A program made the position numbers and the translations under genes. Below the pieces are notes generated by a model. It was given only the letters and a program-made list of their open reading frames with translations. It was not told the DNA's origin and made no database searches. A DNA stretch of 64,000 nucleotides from Yersinia enterocolitica subsp. enterocolitica (GTDB taxonomy: Bacteria > Pseudomonadota > Gammaproteobacteria > Enterobacterales > Enterobacteriaceae), in assembly GCF_901472495.1 (NCBI RefSeq), contig NZ_LR590469.1, positions 2,294,001 to 2,358,000 of the forward strand, given 5' to 3'. Shown one piece after another: positions 22,019 to 34,460 of the stretch; position 1 is the first letter of the stretch; every line of letters starts with the position of its first letter.

Positions 22019-25000
22019 TTAGTCAAATTCCAGTTCCACCTGCTCATTACCTACCAGCGTTCGCAAATCTATCAATAAGCGATCGGTGGGCGTCACGCGC
22101 CATGTGGCTCCAAACCGCAGCCGGGCGCGAGCATCTTCCCGTTGGTAATAAAGATGCACTGGGATCGTCCCCGCTCGATGGGGTTCCAACGACTGACGGA
22201 GACGGTTCAAAAGCTGGTCATCAATTTGCCTGTCGGTCAGCGATATAGCAAGCCCACGGGCATATTTTTCACGAGCTTCACTGATGTCCATTAACTCACG
22301 GGCGGTCATTTTAAGTCCACCACTAAAGTCATCAAAGCTGACCTGTCCGGTGGCTATCAGGATACGGTCTTTTTCTAACAAATGCTGATATTTTTCCAAC
22401 GCATCGGTGAATAACATCACCTCAAGACGCCCGGAACGGTCATCCAAAGTACAAATACCAATACGATTTCCGCGTTTTGTCACCATAACTCTGGCTGCGA
22501 TAACCAGCCCCGCAGCCATGGTCATTTTGCCCCGATCCGTCGGATGCATATCTTTCAAACGCAGCCCGCCGGCATAACGTTCTATTTCCTTCAGATACTG
22601 GGTGATCGGGTGGCCGGTCAGGTATAACCCCAGCGTTTCCCGCTCACCGTCTAAAACAATCTGCTCTTGCCACGGCGGCACATTAGCATAAGATTGCTCA
22701 ACCTGCTCTGGTGCATCTGCCAATACACCAAACATATCAACCTGACCAATAGCTTCTGCCTTGGCATGTTGGTCTGCTGCCTTTAACGCCTCACCCAGCG
22801 AGCTCATTAATGCAGCCCGGTGCGGCCCCAAACGGTCAAAGGCACCAGACATAATAAGCTTTTCTAAAATTCGACGATTGAGTTTTTTTGTGTCAACTCT
22901 GGCACATAAATCAAATAACTCTTTGAAATAGCTACCCTCTTTACGGGCTTCCAACATGGCCTCGATCGGCCCCTCGCCAACACCTTTGATTGCACCGATA
23001 CCATAAACAATTTCGCCCTCATCATTTACATGGAAATGATATAGGCCGCTGTTGATATCCGGAGGCAGAATTTTCAGCCCCATCCGCCAGCACTCATCGA
23101 CCAGACCTACCACTTTATCAGTGTTGTCCATATCGGCCGTCATTACCGCCGCCATAAATTCAGCCGGATAATGGGCTTTCAACCATAAAGTTTGGTAAGA
23201 AACCAAAGCATAAGCGGCAGAGTGTGATTTGTTAAAACCATAGCCAGCAAATTTCTCTACCAGGTCAAAGATTTTAATTGCCAGCTCGCCGTCAACGCCC
23301 TGATTTTTGGCACCATCTTCAAATATAGAGCGCTGTTTCGCCATTTCTGCCGGGTTTTTCTTACCCATCGCACGCCGCAACATATCCGCGCCGCCGAGTG
23401 AGTAACCAGACAGAACCTGCGCAATCTGCATAACCTGTTCTTGGTACAAGATGATGCCGTAGGTCGGCTCAAGCACCGGTTTTAGAGATTCATGTTGCCA
23501 TTCAATATCAGGATAGGATATCGCTTCACGGCCGTGTTTACGGTCAATAAAGTTATCAACCATCCCTGATTGCAACGGGCCAGGGCGGAATAGCGCCACC
23601 AATGCGATCATATCTTCGAAGCAGTCCGGTTTTAGACGCTTGATAAGATCCTTCATGCCTCTGGATTCTAGCTGGAATACTGCTGTCGTTTCAGAACGTT
23701 GCAGCATATCGAAGCTTTTTTTATCATCCAGCGGAATAGACGCAATATCAATCGGCTCTAATCCGGTTTTCGCGCGGCGAGCGTTGATCATCTCCAACGC
23801 CCAGTTAATGATAGTGAGCGTTCGCAAACCAAGGAAGTCAAACTTCACCAAGCCGGCATATTCCACATCATTCTTATCGAACTGTGTAACCGGGTTATTC
23901 CCTTCCGCATCACAGTATAGTGGGGCGAAATCAGTAATTTTTGTTGGTGCGATAACCACCCCACCGGCATGCTTACCGGCGTTACGCGTTACCCCTTCCA
24001 ATTTTCGCGCCATATCAATCAGCGCTCTAACTTCTTCATCTGCCTCATAGATTTCAGGCAGTTGCGGTTCCGCTGCGAAAGCTTTCTCCAACGTCATACC
24101 CGGGTCAGGCGGGACCAGTTTGGAGATACGATCGACAAAACCATAAGGATGGCCCAGTACACGGCCCACATCGCGGATCACCGCTTTGGCTGCCATTGTA
24201 CCAAAGGTAATTATCTGAGAAACAGCATCCCGGCCATACATATCCGCAACGTGCTCAATCACTAGATCGCGCTTCTCCATGCAGAAGTCGACATCGAAGT
24301 CAGGCATGGATACACGTTCCGGGTTTAAGAAACGTTCGAACAGTAGGTCAAATTCCAGTGGATCAAGGTCGGTAATCTTCAGCGCGTAAGCAACCAGGGA
24401 ACCTGCACCAGAACCACGGCCCGGCCCTACCGGCACCCCGTTATCTTTTGACCACTGGATAAATTCCATTACTATCAAGAAGTAGCCGGGGAAGCCCATC
24501 TGGTTAATAACTTTTAGTTCGATTTCCAGACGTTCATCATATGCAGGGCGTTTTTGTGCCCGAACTTCAGGATCAGGGAACAAGAACTCCAGTCGTTCTT
24601 CTAAACCTTGTTTAGACTTTTCAACCAAGAAGTCTTCTGTGCTCATATCACCCGTTGGGAACTGGGGTAAAAAATACTCCCCAAGCCGGATCGTCACATT
24701 ACAACGTTTAGCGATTTCAACACTGTTGATTAGCGCCTCAGGAATATCCGCGAACAGCTCACACATCTGCTCTTCGTCGCGCATAAACTGCTGCGGGCTA
24801 TAGTTTTTAGGTCGCTTAGGATCAACCAGAGTAAAGCCGTCGTGGATAGCCACGCGAATCTCGTGGGCATCAAAATCTGATTCATCGATAAAACGCACAT
24901 CATTGGTCGCTACCACAGGCAAGCCACGTTCTGTTGCTAATGCCACAGCGGCATGAAGGTAGTTTTCTTCATCCGGGCGACCAGTACGGATTAATTCCAG

Positions 25001-25501
25001 ATAGTAACTGTCAGGGAAATGTTCTTGATAAAACTCAAGGCACTGATCAACCTGAGCATGATTACCCCGCAGAATAAACTTACCCACATCCCCCATCCGA
25101 CCACCGGACAGCAGAATCAGACCTTCTTTATGCTTAATCAGCCAGTCACGGTCAATAATAGGGCCAGCTGCGCCATAGCCGCGTTGATAAGCTTCAGATA
25201 TCAGTAAAGTAAGATTTTGGTAACCTTCATTATTGCGTGCCAGCACAGTAAGGTGAGCTAATTCATCACCTAAGATTTCACTTTGCACATAGAAGTCTGC
25301 GCCGATGATGGGTTTGACTCCAGCACTATGCGCGCTACCGTAGAATTTTACCAAGCCGCACAGGTTGGTAAAATCGGTAATGGCCAGAGCGGGCATGCCT
25401 AATGCAGCAGCTCTCTTCACCAAGGGTCCAATCTTGGCTAATCCATCTATCATGGAGTAATCGCTGTGAACACGCAGGTGGACAAAACGAGGTTCGGCCA
25501 T
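22019..25501 (-). CDS. dnaE: DNA polymerase III alpha subunit
   Basis: 1160-aa replicative polymerase of the C family. N-terminal PHP domain ([20 protein letters not shown] onward), then palm with catalytic aspartates in PDFDVDF (about 400), fingers and beta-clamp-binding motif (QVDMFG, about 920), OB-fold and C-terminal tau-binding region. The ATG at 25501 gives [16 protein letters not shown] and the exact E. coli length; an upstream in-frame ATG adds 11 unlikely residues. Lies between rnhB and accA in the conserved lpx-dnaE-accA cluster. Confidence 0.98.
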   Translation of the reverse strand: MAEPRFVHLRVHSDYSMIDGLAKIGPLVKRAAALGMPALAITDFTNLCGLVKFYGSAHSAGVKPIIGADFYVQSEILGDELAHLTVLARNNEGYQNLTLLISEAYQRGYGAAGPIIDRDWLIKHKEGLILLSGGRMGDVGKFILRGNHAQVDQCLEFYQEHFPDSYYLELIRTGRPDEENYLHAAVALATERGLPVVATNDVRFIDESDFDAHEIRVAIHDGFTLVDPKRPKNYSPQQFMRDEEQMCELFADIPEALINSVEIAKRCNVTIRLGEYFLPQFPTGDMSTEDFLVEKSKQGLEERLEFLFPDPEVRAQKRPAYDERLEIELKVINQMGFPGYFLIVMEFIQWSKDNGVPVGPGRGSGAGSLVAYALKITDLDPLEFDLLFERFLNPERVSMPDFDVDFCMEKRDLVIEHVADMYGRDAVSQIITFGTMAAKAVIRDVGRVLGHPYGFVDRISKLVPPDPGMTLEKAFAAEPQLPEIYEADEEVRALIDMARKLEGVTRNAGKHAGGVVIAPTKITDFAPLYCDAEGNNPVTQFDKNDVEYAGLVKFDFLGLRTLTIINWALEMINARRAKTGLEPIDIASIPLDDKKSFDMLQRSETTAVFQLESRGMKDLIKRLKPDCFEDMIALVALFRPGPLQSGMVDNFIDRKHGREAISYPDIEWQHESLKPVLEPTYGIILYQEQVMQIAQVLSGYSLGGADMLRRAMGKKNPAEMAKQRSIFEDGAKNQGVDGELAIKIFDLVEKFAGYGFNKSHSAAYALVSYQTLWLKAHYPAEFMAAVMTADMDNTDKVVGLVDECWRMGLKILPPDINSGLYHFHVNDEGEIVYGIGAIKGVGEGPIEAMLEARKEGSYFKELFDLCARVDTKKLNRRILEKLIMSGAFDRLGPHRAALMSSLGEALKAADQHAKAEAIGQVDMFGVLADAPEQVEQSYANVPPWQEQIVLDGERETLGLYLTGHPITQYLKEIERYAGGLRLKDMHPTDRGKMTMAAGLVIAARVMVTKRGNRIGICTLDDRSGRLEVMLFTDALEKYQHLLEKDRILIATGQVSFDDFSGGLKMTARELMDISEAREKYARGLAISLTDRQIDDQLLNRLRQSLEPHRAGTIPVHLYYQREDARARLRFGATWRVTPTDRLLIDLRTLVGNEQVELEFD

Positions 25502-25611
25502 ATCCAGACACCAGAAATTAGTGGATTGAATCACATCCCCAGCAACTCATTGCTAAGGAATTATATCCATACGTTATGGATGTTGCTTGGTTTATGAGTG
25601 CAAACAGCCGT

Positions 25612-26208
25612 TTACACTAAACCCAGCACACGTTTAACCGGGCCAAAACTCCGCCGGTGATGCTCTGTTGCCCCAAAAGTTGTCAACTTTTCTAAATGGA
25701 CAGCGGTTGGATAGCCTTTGTGTTGTGCGAAACCATATTCAGGGAATTGGAGATCCAGCTCAGTCATTTCACGATCGCGCGTGACTTTAGCCAGAATTGA
25801 AGCGGCGCTTATCTCAGCCACTCGACTATCACCTTTCACAACAGCCAATGATGGCATAGCCAGTTTCGGGCAACGGTTACCGTCAATCAAGACATAATCG
25901 GGCGCAATATGCAGCCCTGCGACTGCTCTTTGCATTGCCAGCATAGTGGCGTGCAATATATTAAGCTGGTCAATCTCTTCAGGCTCAGCGCGCCCAAGGC
26001 TCCATGATAAGGCCTTGTCTGTAATTTCGTCATAAAGTGATAACCGGCGCTTCTCACTCAGTTTTTTCGAGTCAGCTAAGCCCACTATTGGCCGTTTAGG
26101 ATCGAGAATGACCGCAGCAGTGACAACTGCTCCCACTAAAGGGCCGCGACCAACTTCATCCACACCCGCAATCAGATTTGCCTGCGGGTAAATAAAGATA
26201 TCAGTCAT
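25612..26208 (-). CDS. rnhB: Ribonuclease HII
   Basis: 198-aa RNase H type 2 that nicks at single ribonucleotides in DNA. The metal site begins with Asp17-Glu18 in [15 protein letters not shown]; a further Asp lies in VLIDGNRCP. The start overlaps the lpxB stop by 4 bp. About 110 bp separate it from dnaE. Confidence 0.96.
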   Translation of the reverse strand: MTDIFIYPQANLIAGVDEVGRGPLVGAVVTAAVILDPKRPIVGLADSKKLSEKRRLSLYDEITDKALSWSLGRAEPEEIDQLNILHATMLAMQRAVAGLHIAPDYVLIDGNRCPKLAMPSLAVVKGDSRVAEISAASILAKVTRDREMTELDLQFPEYGFAQHKGYPTAVHLEKLTTFGATEHHRRSFGPVKRVLGLV

Positions 26209-27389
26209 CGCCCTGCTAGCTCCAATACAGCCTGCGCTGCCTGTTCATCTGCGCCACAGCGGATGCTCTGATGTAAAATCAGAAAACGCTCTTTCAAGGC
26301 CTCAACCGCCGAGCCACCTTGTAGTAACGGCAGCAGCGCATCGGCTAACTTTTGCGGTTGGCACTCTTGCTGCAAAAGCTCTGTCACTAGCTCTTCGCCA
26401 GCCAACAGATTAGGCAACGAGACATAAGGGGTCTTGACCAGCCGCTCAGCCAGCCAGAACGTGAAAGGCTTCATGCGATAACCGACAACCATAGGGCACT
26501 TGGCCAACATACATTCTAGTGCGGCAGTACCGGAAGCCAGCAATGTCGCATCAGCAGCAATCATTGCCAGACGAGCATTGCCGTCAAGTAAGTGCACCGC
26601 CAGGTCAGGTGCAATTTCGGCTTTAATTCGCTCAAACTGCTCACGCCGCTTGCTGTTCACCAGAGGAACCAACACTTCCAGATTAGGCATTTGTTGCCGC
26701 AGAATGGCAGCAGTGCGCAGAAAATCACCACTGAGCATTTCTACTTCAGAATGGCGGCTACCCGGCAATAAGGCCAAACAAGTTGTATTTGCTGCAATGC
26801 CAAGCTCTGCTTTTGCCGCGTTTTTATCAGGTGCTAGCGGCATTGCATCAGCCATGGTATGGCCGATGAAACGGCAGGGAACATTGAAACGATCGTAAAA
26901 CGCTTTTTCAAAAGGAAGGAAGGCTAGCACCATGTCGGTGGCTTTGCCAATTTTGAAAACACGTTTTTGCCGCCAGGCCCACACAGATGGGCTGACATAA
27001 TGAACGGTACGTATGCCACGCTGTTTCAAGCGCCCTTCAAGGGTAATATTGAAATCAGGGGCGTCAATACCGACAAAAACATCCGGCGAGAGCTCACTAA
27101 AACGCTGAGTCAGCTCTTTTCGGATTTTTAGTAATCGTGGTAGACGCTCTAATACTTCAACTACCCCCATCACTGCCAATTCTTCCATCTCAAACCAAGC
27201 TTCGCATCCTTCAGCTTGCATCAGAGGCCCAGCCACACCAACAAAGTGGGCATCAGGAACCTGGGCTTTCAATGCACGAATTAATCCGGCACCTAAGATA
27301 TCGCCAGATGTTTCTCCGGCGACTAAACCTATAGTTAAAGGACGCACACTGCTTGACGGTCGATCAACAGATAATGGGGGATTTTGCAT
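26205..27389 (-). CDS. lpxB: Lipid-A-disaccharide synthase
   Basis: 394-aa peripheral membrane glycosyltransferase (GT19) joining UDP-2,3-diacylglucosamine and lipid [17 protein letters not shown] near residue 25 and LPGSRHSEV about 215 are the family motifs. It follows lpxA by 3 bp and overlaps rnhB by 4 bp. About 12 residues longer at the N-terminus than E. coli LpxB. Confidence 0.96.
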   Translation of the reverse strand: MQNPPLSVDRPSSSVRPLTIGLVAGETSGDILGAGLIRALKAQVPDAHFVGVAGPLMQAEGCEAWFEMEELAVMGVVEVLERLPRLLKIRKELTQRFSELSPDVFVGIDAPDFNITLEGRLKQRGIRTVHYVSPSVWAWRQKRVFKIGKATDMVLAFLPFEKAFYDRFNVPCRFIGHTMADAMPLAPDKNAAKAELGIAANTTCLALLPGSRHSEVEMLSGDFLRTAAILRQQMPNLEVLVPLVNSKRREQFERIKAEIAPDLAVHLLDGNARLAMIAADATLLASGTAALECMLAKCPMVVGYRMKPFTFWLAERLVKTPYVSLPNLLAGEELVTELLQQECQPQKLADALLPLLQGGSAVEALKERFLILHQSIRCGADEQAAQAVLELAGR

Positions 27390-27392
27390 AAG

Positions 27393-28181
27393 TCAGCGAA
27401 TAATGCCGCGAGTCGAACGAGCAAAGAAATCAATGAATGCTTGAACTGCCGAATGTTGCTCTGCCAATTCAGCAATTTCGGGCTTCACTTCATCCAGCGT
27501 CCGGCCGCTGCGATACAATAATTTGTAGGCATTGCGGATAGCATGGAGTGATTCTTTGTCGAAACCACGACGCTTCAACCCTTCAATATTGATACCGAAT
27601 GGTGTCGCATGGTTACCCTGAGCGATGACAAAAGGAGGCACATCTTGAGCAACACCAGAACAACCGCCCACCATTACATGCGCACCAATCACGCAGAATT
27701 GATGGATAGCAGTCATTCCGCCAATAATGGCAAAATCGTCGATTTCTACATGACCACCCAATGTTGCATTATTCGCAAGAATACAACGATCGCCAATGAT
27801 GCAGTCATGGGCGATGTGGGCATTGATCATCAGTAAATTATCGCTGCCTACTTTCGTTAATCCACCACCTTGCACAGTGCCACGGTGGATAGAAACACTT
27901 TCGCGGATACGGTTACGGTCACCGATCTCAACACGAGTAGGCTCGCCCGCATACTTCAGATCCTGATTTGCTTCTCCAATGGAAGCAAATTGGTAAATCT
28001 GATTATCACAGCCGATTTTTGTTATTCCATTAACGACGACATGGGATTTCAGTTCCGTGCCAGCGCCGATTTCCACCTGGGATCCGACAAAGCAGAAGGG
28101 GCCAATATGAACACCAGCGCCAATAACTGCACCTTCTTCGACGATAGAACTTGGATGGATAACGGCGGTTTTGTCAATCAC
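27393..28181 (-). CDS. lpxA: UDP-N-acetylglucosamine acyltransferase
   Basis: 262-aa first enzyme of lipid A synthesis: it transfers a beta-hydroxyacyl chain from ACP to UDP-GlcNAc. Left-handed beta-helix of hexapeptide repeats (about 1-190) with catalytic His125 (NAHIAHDC), then a helical C-terminal domain. Lies 3 bp after fabZ, which competes for the same hydroxyacyl-ACP substrate. Confidence 0.97.
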   Translation of the reverse strand: MIDKTAVIHPSSIVEEGAVIGAGVHIGPFCFVGSQVEIGAGTELKSHVVVNGITKIGCDNQIYQFASIGEANQDLKYAGEPTRVEIGDRNRIRESVSIHRGTVQGGGLTKVGSDNLLMINAHIAHDCIIGDRCILANNATLGGHVEIDDFAIIGGMTAIHQFCVIGAHVMVGGCSGVAQDVPPFVIAQGNHATPFGINIEGLKRRGFDKESLHAIRNAYKLLYRSGRTLDEVKPEIAELAEQHSAVQAFIDFFARSTRGIIR

Positions 28182-28184
28182 GTA

Positions 28185-28691
28185 TCAAGACTCCTTAACG
28201 TCAGGCTTTGTAACTTCAGACTTTGTAACTACAGCTGTTGCTGGTTTGCTACGAGCACACATCATGGTTGCCGTACAAACAATTTCACCATCAACTTTCG
28301 CAACACCAGTAAAACGGGTCAGACCACGGCGTTCTTTAACAAACTCAACTTCCATGATCATTTGATCGCCAGGCACTACTGGACGTTTAAAGCGGGCTTC
28401 ATCGATACCAGCAAAATAATAAAGCTCACCTGGTTCAAGTTTACCGCGGCTCTTAAACGCCAAAATCCCGGTAGCCTGAGCCATCGCTTCTAATATCAGC
28501 ACACCAGGGAAGATTGGCTTACCTGGGAAATGGCCTTGGAAAAATGGCTCGTTGAAAGAGACGTTCTTCACCGCACGCAGAAATTTTCCTTCCTCAAAAT
28601 CAAGGACGCGATCTACCAGCAAAAACGGAAAACGGTGCGGCAGTAGATCCAAAATCTCTTCAATGTGCAGAGTATGAGTGTCAGTAGTCAA
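28185..28691 (-). CDS. fabZ: 3-hydroxyacyl-ACP dehydratase FabZ
   Basis: 168-aa hot-dog fold dehydratase of fatty acid elongation. Catalytic His54 and Glu68 lie in [23 protein letters not shown] (parts). The start is a TTG at 28691, after AGGAAG at good spacing and matching the E. coli N-terminus TTDTHTL; the upstream in-frame ATG at 28760 is not supported. The C-terminus is about 17 residues longer than E. coli FabZ, partly through a 15-bp tandem duplication (28201-28230). Confidence 0.95.
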   Translation of the reverse strand: MTTDTHTLHIEEILDLLPHRFPFLLVDRVLDFEEGKFLRAVKNVSFNEPFFQGHFPGKPIFPGVLILEAMAQATGILAFKSRGKLEPGELYYFAGIDEARFKRPVVPGDQMIMEVEFVKERRGLTRFTGVAKVDGEIVCTATMMCARSKPATAVVTKSEVTKPDVKES

Positions 28692-28786
28692 AATACTCTT
28701 CCTGTCTAAAAAACTGATGCTATCAACAACACGGCCTGCACTGCCCCAAAAGGGAGGCATTAGGCAGGCCGCAAATTAGGAACTCT

Positions 28787-28913
28787 TTACACCCTTCGGA
28801 CTTGAAGTTGCAACGGTGTCAGCTGCGTTCATTCACCTGAATAACTTACCTATGTAAGTTCATCAGAGTTCATTCGCTTGCTTCCTATTTACAACTCCAA
28901 TTTCTTTGGGTAT
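28787..28913. repeat. ERIC element between lpxD and fabZ
   Basis: About 127 bp with the ERIC core TTACCTATGTAAG, the flank GTTCATTCACC and the terminal GGGTAT. It sits in the 283-bp gap between lpxD and fabZ, inside an essential operon that is normally tightly packed. Confidence 0.85.
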
Positions 28914-28974
28914 CTACTTTTGGCATCAGTGCCAATAAGTTTGATTATTTGCTCAGAGTTTCGGGCTTAAGTGA

Positions 28975-29997
28975 TTATTCTTTATCGATTTTGCGCTCAA
29001 TAGCTTTTAAGCGTTTATTAATTCCATCAATATTCATCACCAAAGCAGCGGTTTTACGCCAAACCTTATTGGGTTGTAGCGGAATACCGGAGGAGTATAA
29101 CCCAGGTTCAGTGATTGGACGCATCACCATTCCCATTCCGGTGATTGTGACTTTGTCACAGATCTCCATATGACCATTGATCACACTTGCGCCGCCAATC
29201 ATGCAATAGCGCCCAACTTTGAGGCTACCCGCCATGATAACACCACCCGCAACTGCGGTATTGTCGCCAATCACAACGTTATGTGCAATCTGACATTGGT
29301 TATCAATGATGACGCCATTGCCAATAATCGTATTATCCAGTGCACCACGGTCAATCGTTGTACAGGCGCCAATCTCAACCCGATCGCCAATATGTACAGA
29401 ACCGAGCTGTGGTATTTTTATCCAGTTGCCACGATCATTTGCATAGCCAAAACCATCTGCACCAATGACCGTACCGGATTGAATCAGACAGTTTTGCCCG
29501 ATTACAACTTCATGATAAACGGAAACATTGGCCCACAAACGGCTACCAGCACCAATGTGAGTATTCTTACCAATAAAACAGCCCGCACCAATAACCACGT
29601 TATCACCCAGTACTACACCGGACTCTATCACTGCATTGGCACCGATAGAAACATTCTCACCCAGCGTTGCTTGTGGAGAAATCACCGCACTTGGAGCAAT
29701 ATCTTGCGCAGGTTGAGGTGTGGTATCCATTATCTGAGCCATACGTGCATAGGTTAGATAAGGGTTTTTAACCACCAGGGCCGCAGATTTACAGAACGGT
29801 AAGTCAGCCTCAGTCAACACCACAGCACCGGCATTGCAAGTTGCGAGTTGTTCCTGATAACGGCTGTTTGACAAAAACGTGATTTGCGATGGCTCGGCTG
29901 AATGCATAGAAGCGATGCCGGTGATGACAAGATCGCCATCACCATGCACCTGTGCATCCAACTGCTGGGCTAAATCAGCCAGTCGAATTGAAGGCAT
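28975..29997 (-). CDS. lpxD: UDP-3-O-(3-hydroxymyristoyl)glucosamine N-acyltransferase
   Basis: 340-aa third enzyme of lipid A synthesis: adds the N-linked hydroxyacyl chain. N-terminal uridine-binding domain (about 1-100), a long left-handed beta-helix with hexapeptide repeats (about 100-290; the IAHNVVIGD segment holds the catalytic His), and a C-terminal helix rich in Lys. It follows skp by 3 bp. An ERIC separates it from fabZ. Confidence 0.96.
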   Translation of the reverse strand: MPSIRLADLAQQLDAQVHGDGDLVITGIASMHSAEPSQITFLSNSRYQEQLATCNAGAVVLTEADLPFCKSAALVVKNPYLTYARMAQIMDTTPQPAQDIAPSAVISPQATLGENVSIGANAVIESGVVLGDNVVIGAGCFIGKNTHIGAGSRLWANVSVYHEVVIGQNCLIQSGTVIGADGFGYANDRGNWIKIPQLGSVHIGDRVEIGACTTIDRGALDNTIIGNGVIIDNQCQIAHNVVIGDNTAVAGGVIMAGSLKVGRYCMIGGASVINGHMEICDKVTITGMGMVMRPITEPGLYSSGIPLQPNKVWRKTAALVMNIDGINKRLKAIERKIDKE

Positions 29998-30000
29998 GTT

Positions 30001-30498
30001 TTATTTAACCTGTTTCAGCACGTCAGCAGTGATATCTTTAGAAGGATCTGCATATGCAACAGCATTTGCATCAATCACCACGTCATAACCGCCTTTGCTA
30101 GCAACAGATTTCACAGCATCCTGAATACGGCTCAGGATTTTGTTACGCTCTTCCATCTGACGACGGCGATTATCTTGCTCAAAAGCCTGGGCTTTAGTAG
30201 AGAAAGTCTCACGCTGTTTCATTACGTCATTTTCCAGTTTGGTACGATCACTGGCTTTCATGGTAGAACCGTCACGTTGCAGTTTCTGCATTTTAGTCTG
30301 CAGATCGCGCTCCATTCCTTGCAGTTCGGTTGCTCGGCCTTTGAATTCATTCTCCAGCTGTTTAGCTACGGTTTCACGCGCAGGTAATTGTTGGAAAATG
30401 CTGGAAACGTTAACAATAGCAATTTTGTCTGCGGCTTGAACGCTGGCAGAAGCTGCCAATGCTAAACCAAGACCTGCGGCACACAACCACTTTTTCAC
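30001..30498 (-). CDS. skp: Periplasmic chaperone Skp
   Basis: 165-aa periplasmic trimeric chaperone that carries unfolded outer-membrane proteins to the BAM complex. Signal peptide about 1-23 (ends VQA-A), then long charged helices (about 45-135) forming the tentacles, and conserved C-terminus [11 protein letters not shown]. The GTG at 30498 follows AAGGAG at 7 nt and gives the family N-terminus; the upstream in-frame ATG at 30549 is unlikely. It sits between bamA and lpxD as in E. coli. Confidence 0.95.
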   Translation of the reverse strand: MKKWLCAAGLGLALAASASVQAADKIAIVNVSSIFQQLPARETVAKQLENEFKGRATELQGMERDLQTKMQKLQRDGSTMKASDRTKLENDVMKQRETFSTKAQAFEQDNRRRQMEERNKILSRIQDAVKSVASKGGYDVVIDANAVAYADPSKDITADVLKQVK

Positions 30499-30655
30499 TA
30501 TAAACTCCTTACCATTACCTGTTTGTGTCAGAGACACCTTGAAGTGCACTTAATACTGAATAATGCCTAAAATAGCGCCAAACTTATTAGCGCTACCTTA
30601 GGTTATTTCAACTACCAGTGCTGTCTTTAAAATTTGCAACTACTTTGCCAATCAA

Positions 30656-33040
30656 TTACCAAGTTTTACCAATGTTAAACTGGAATTGCTCTGACTTATC
30701 ACCTTCGTAATCTTTAACCGGTTTAGCATATGAGAACACTAAAGGCCCCAATGGAGACATCCATTGTAGTGCCACACCGGCAGAGACACGAATATTGCTG
30801 GCTTTACTGTAATCAGGAATACCTGCTGCTCGTGTTTCTGCAGTATTTTCCCAATTGGTATCCCATACAGTACCGGCGTCAACAAAGACCGAGGTACGTA
30901 CAGAGTTCGAGTATTTCTCACTAATAAACGGTGTCGGTGTAATCAGCTCTAAACTGGCCACCGCCATGGCGTTACCACCGACAGCATCGGTAGAATCTCT
31001 GATGCTCCCATCAGCATTATAGTACGCAGCTTTTGGACCGATGTTATTAGAACGGAAACCACGAACAGAGCTGGCACCACCGGCATAGAAGTTCTCGTAG
31101 AATGGCATTTCTTTCGAGCCAATGCCGCCACCATAACCCAAGCGACCCCGACCCAGCAGCACCCATGAACGGTCTTCATCTAATGGCTGATAGGCTGATG
31201 TATCGAATGTCACTTTATAGAACTCATTATCTGAGCCAGGTACTGTCACTTTGGTATTCACCGATGATTTCACACCCGACGTTGGAAAGAAACCACGGTC
31301 AAGGTTGTTATATGTCCAACCCAGATTCAGCGTAAAGTCATCAGTAGTAAAGCCAGTTGTGCCTGTATAGCCTGGGCGTTCGCCGACAGATTCGAGATAG
31401 CGCCACATTGCGACTTGCGGCTCCATATCGGACAGGTCGTTATGGACGTAACCTAAGCCAACACGCAATGAGTTATTTTCATTGATTGGGAAGCCTAAAG
31501 TACCGTCAACACCGTAGCTGCTATTGGTATAGCCAGACAGGTCTGCGTTATCTGCTTTAAAGTCATTATAGAAGATACGGCCGCCCAGACTGACACCGTC
31601 AACGGTGAAGTAAGGGTCGGTTAAAGTGAACTCAGCATAAGTCTGATAATCGTTTTTCGTACCGTTAATACCAACAGTATTACCCGTACCTAACCAGTTA
31701 TCTTGCTGCACACCCACCTGGAAGCTCACACCACTTTCAGTACCGTAACCGATACCAAAGTTCAAGCTACCGGTGTTTCGTTCCTTAACTTTGTAAGTCA
31801 CATCGACCTGATCAGCCGTCCCCGGGACACGTTGAGTTTCAACATCAACAGTCTCGAAATAGCCTAAACGGTTCAAACGTTCTTTACCGGCTTCAACTTG
31901 GTCATTACCCAGCCATGCACCTTCCATTTGACGCATTTCACGGCGCAATACGGAGTCTTTGCTAGTGTCATTGCCTTCGAAACGGACATTACGGACATAG
32001 AAACGGTTACCCGCATCTACATTGATATGCAGTTTGACTGTTTTATCAGCATCGTTAATTTCAGGCTGAGATACGACCCGCGGATAAGCATAGCCATAGC
32101 GGCCTAACATCTTCTTGATGTCTTCTTCCATGCGCGTCACTTTACTGCCGTTAAACAGTTCACCTGGCTCAATCTTGGTCAGTTTATCCGCTTCAGATTG
32201 ATGGCCCGCAAGATTACCACTCACAACCACGCTGTTAAGCTTGTATTGGTCGCCTTCAGTAATATTGATAGTGATGTAGATACCTTTTTTATCTGGCGTC
32301 AAACTCACCTGGGTTGAATCAATGTTAAATCGGGCATAACCACGATCCAGATAGAAACTGCGTAAGGTTTCAAGGTCACCCGCTAGTTTCTGCTTCTGAT
32401 ATTTACGATCACCCACCACGTTCCACCACGGTACTTCATCACGCAATTGGAAACGTGAGATAAGTTCATCCGTTGTGAAACTGTGGTTACCTACAATGTT
32501 GATCTGCTGAATTTTCGCAGACACACCTTCAGTAAAGACCAGTTTTAGATCGACACGATTACGTGGCAATGGCGTAACGACAGCCTTCACTGAAGCACTG
32601 TACTTACCCACACTGTAGTAGAAGTCTTCGAGTCCTTTTTCAATGTTGGATATAGTGGTACGGTCCAAGGCTTCACCAACCCGGACGCCAGAGGCTTCCA
32701 GGTTCTGCTTAAGCATGTCATCTTTCACCGCTTTATTACCGGAGAAAGTGATGCTGGCAATCGTTGGGCGTTCTTTGACTTGAACAATCAGCGTATCACC
32801 ATCGCGCAGGACGCGGACGTCCTCGAAGTTGCCTGTAGCAAACAACGCACGAATAGTTTGACCGATGTCATCATCACTGACGGTATCGCCTACGCGAACC
32901 GGCATATTAAGTAACGCCGCACCGACGGCGACCCGTTGCAGGCCTTCGAAATGAATATCTTTCACTACGAACCCGTCTGCACCGTATACGGTGGCGCTGC
33001 CAAACAGCAGCGACGCTATGAGCAACTTTTTCATCGCCAT
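30656..33040 (-). CDS. bamA: Outer membrane protein assembly factor BamA
   Basis: 794-aa central protein of the BAM complex that inserts beta-barrels into the outer membrane. Signal peptide about 1-20 (ends TVYG-A), five POTRA domains (about 21-420), then a 16-strand barrel ending FQFNIGKTW. Loop 6 holds the VRGF motif ([10 protein letters not shown]). Compared with E. coli (810 aa) loop 6 is shorter and lacks the two cysteines of the E. coli loop. Preceded closely by rseP and followed by skp, an envelope-stress gene group. Confidence 0.97.
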   Translation of the reverse strand: MAMKKLLIASLLFGSATVYGADGFVVKDIHFEGLQRVAVGAALLNMPVRVGDTVSDDDIGQTIRALFATGNFEDVRVLRDGDTLIVQVKERPTIASITFSGNKAVKDDMLKQNLEASGVRVGEALDRTTISNIEKGLEDFYYSVGKYSASVKAVVTPLPRNRVDLKLVFTEGVSAKIQQINIVGNHSFTTDELISRFQLRDEVPWWNVVGDRKYQKQKLAGDLETLRSFYLDRGYARFNIDSTQVSLTPDKKGIYITINITEGDQYKLNSVVVSGNLAGHQSEADKLTKIEPGELFNGSKVTRMEEDIKKMLGRYGYAYPRVVSQPEINDADKTVKLHINVDAGNRFYVRNVRFEGNDTSKDSVLRREMRQMEGAWLGNDQVEAGKERLNRLGYFETVDVETQRVPGTADQVDVTYKVKERNTGSLNFGIGYGTESGVSFQVGVQQDNWLGTGNTVGINGTKNDYQTYAEFTLTDPYFTVDGVSLGGRIFYNDFKADNADLSGYTNSSYGVDGTLGFPINENNSLRVGLGYVHNDLSDMEPQVAMWRYLESVGERPGYTGTTGFTTDDFTLNLGWTYNNLDRGFFPTSGVKSSVNTKVTVPGSDNEFYKVTFDTSAYQPLDEDRSWVLLGRGRLGYGGGIGSKEMPFYENFYAGGASSVRGFRSNNIGPKAAYYNADGSIRDSTDAVGGNAMAVASLELITPTPFISEKYSNSVRTSVFVDAGTVWDTNWENTAETRAAGIPDYSKASNIRVSAGVALQWMSPLGPLVFSYAKPVKDYEGDKSEQFQFNIGKTW

Positions 33041-33076
33041 CGTTGTTATGCGTTCTTCCTAACCTATCCCCTGCCG

Positions 33077-34432
33077 TTAAAGACGGGAGAAATCATTGAA
33101 AAGTGCAAGCCCCATTAATAACACCAGCAAAATCGAGCCGATGCGATAACTGAAGTCTTGTACTCGCTCAGAAACCGGCCCACCCTTCAGCTTTTCTATC
33201 GCCAGGAAGAGCAGATGTCCACCATCTAACACCGGTAACGGGAACAAATTGATAATCCCTAAGTTGACACTGATCAGTGCCAAAAACATCAGGTAATACA
33301 CCAACCCGTACTCAGCTGAAACCCCAGCACCTTGTGCAATAGATATCGGGCCACTCAAGTTATTCAGCTTAACATCACCAGTAATCAGTTTACCCAACAT
33401 GTTTACCGTCAACCGCATCAACTGCCAGGTTTTATCCCCAGCTTGGTAGAGTGCAGTGAACGGGCCATATTGGCGAATTGTTTTATATTCATCCGGAAGC
33501 GGTATAACTTTCGGCACTACACCCGCAAAACCTTCACTGCGGTTTTCTCCAACCGATTTTGTATCTGGTATCAAGGTTAAAGACAAGGGGGTACCGCCCC
33601 TTTCAATATCTAACACCAGCGCTTTACCGGGGTTATCTCGAACTTGTAAAACAAATGTTTGCCAACGATCCAGCAACTGCCCGTTAACTTTAACTACCCT
33701 ATCCCCTGCTTGTAAACCCGCCTTTTCTGCCGCTGACCCTGGCTGGACTTCTGCCAAGACAGATTCAATCTGCGGACCGCGGGGGATAATGCCTAGTGCA
33801 ACCACAGGATCTTGTTTATCAGGCTCAAATTGCCACTGCCGCAAATCGAGTGTCTTTTGCACCACATTAGCAGAGCCAAATGGGGCAACACCGACTTGCG
33901 TTTGCTTGTCACCTATTTTGCTGACTAAAGCCAAACGAACAGAATCCCAGTCAGGCGTTTCGATACCATCGACAGACTTAAGTTCCATTCCCGGAGAAAT
34001 ATTGGCTTGCGCAGCAATGGATTGTGGCGAAATATCACCCACAACCGGACGCACGCTTGGGACGCCAATGATAAACACCAGCCAGTAAGCAATAATAGCA
34101 AAAAGGAAATTGGCAATAGGCCCCGCACTGACGATTGCAGCACGTTGTAAGACTGTTTTATTGTTAAAAGATTGATGGCGAAATTCAGGTGCAACCGCCT
34201 CTACGCGCTCATCCAACATTTTAACATAGCCGCCCAACGGGATAAGGGCGATAACATACTCGGTTCCCTGACGATCAGTCCGACGCCATAGCGCTTTACC
34301 AAAACCAATCGAAAAGCGTTCAACACGGACACCACAGCGCCGTGCCACCCAAAAGTGGCCGAACTCATGCACTGTAATTAAGATCCCCAGTGCGATAATA
34401 AACGCGGCCAGGCTCCAGAGTATGCTCATCAT
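33077..34432 (-). CDS. rseP: Site-2 protease RseP
   Basis: 451-aa inner-membrane zinc protease that cuts RseA after DegS to release sigma-E. HEFGH zinc motif at 22-26 in the first membrane helix, two PDZ domains in the periplasm (about 115-310), and the second metal motif LDGGH about 402. Two adjacent ATGs could start it; the first aligns best with E. coli. Lies between cdsA and bamA. Confidence 0.96.
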   Translation of the reverse strand: MMSILWSLAAFIIALGILITVHEFGHFWVARRCGVRVERFSIGFGKALWRRTDRQGTEYVIALIPLGGYVKMLDERVEAVAPEFRHQSFNNKTVLQRAAIVSAGPIANFLFAIIAYWLVFIIGVPSVRPVVGDISPQSIAAQANISPGMELKSVDGIETPDWDSVRLALVSKIGDKQTQVGVAPFGSANVVQKTLDLRQWQFEPDKQDPVVALGIIPRGPQIESVLAEVQPGSAAEKAGLQAGDRVVKVNGQLLDRWQTFVLQVRDNPGKALVLDIERGGTPLSLTLIPDTKSVGENRSEGFAGVVPKVIPLPDEYKTIRQYGPFTALYQAGDKTWQLMRLTVNMLGKLITGDVKLNNLSGPISIAQGAGVSAEYGLVYYLMFLALISVNLGIINLFPLPVLDGGHLLFLAIEKLKGGPVSERVQDFSYRIGSILLVLLMGLALFNDFSRL

Positions 34433-34460
34433 ATTCCCTAAACTCCCCGTCAGTGACGGA

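Noticed and set aside
23640..24050. 136-codon frame antisense to dnaE
   Set aside because: Lies over conserved polymerase sequence; no ribosome-binding site.
27870..28493. 207-codon frame antisense to lpxA and fabZ
   Set aside because: Crosses two recognised genes; rich in Thr, Asn and Cys as expected for reverse reading of beta-helix repeats.
33456..34088. 210-codon frame antisense to rseP
   Set aside because: Long, but fully inside rseP, with shadow-like composition.
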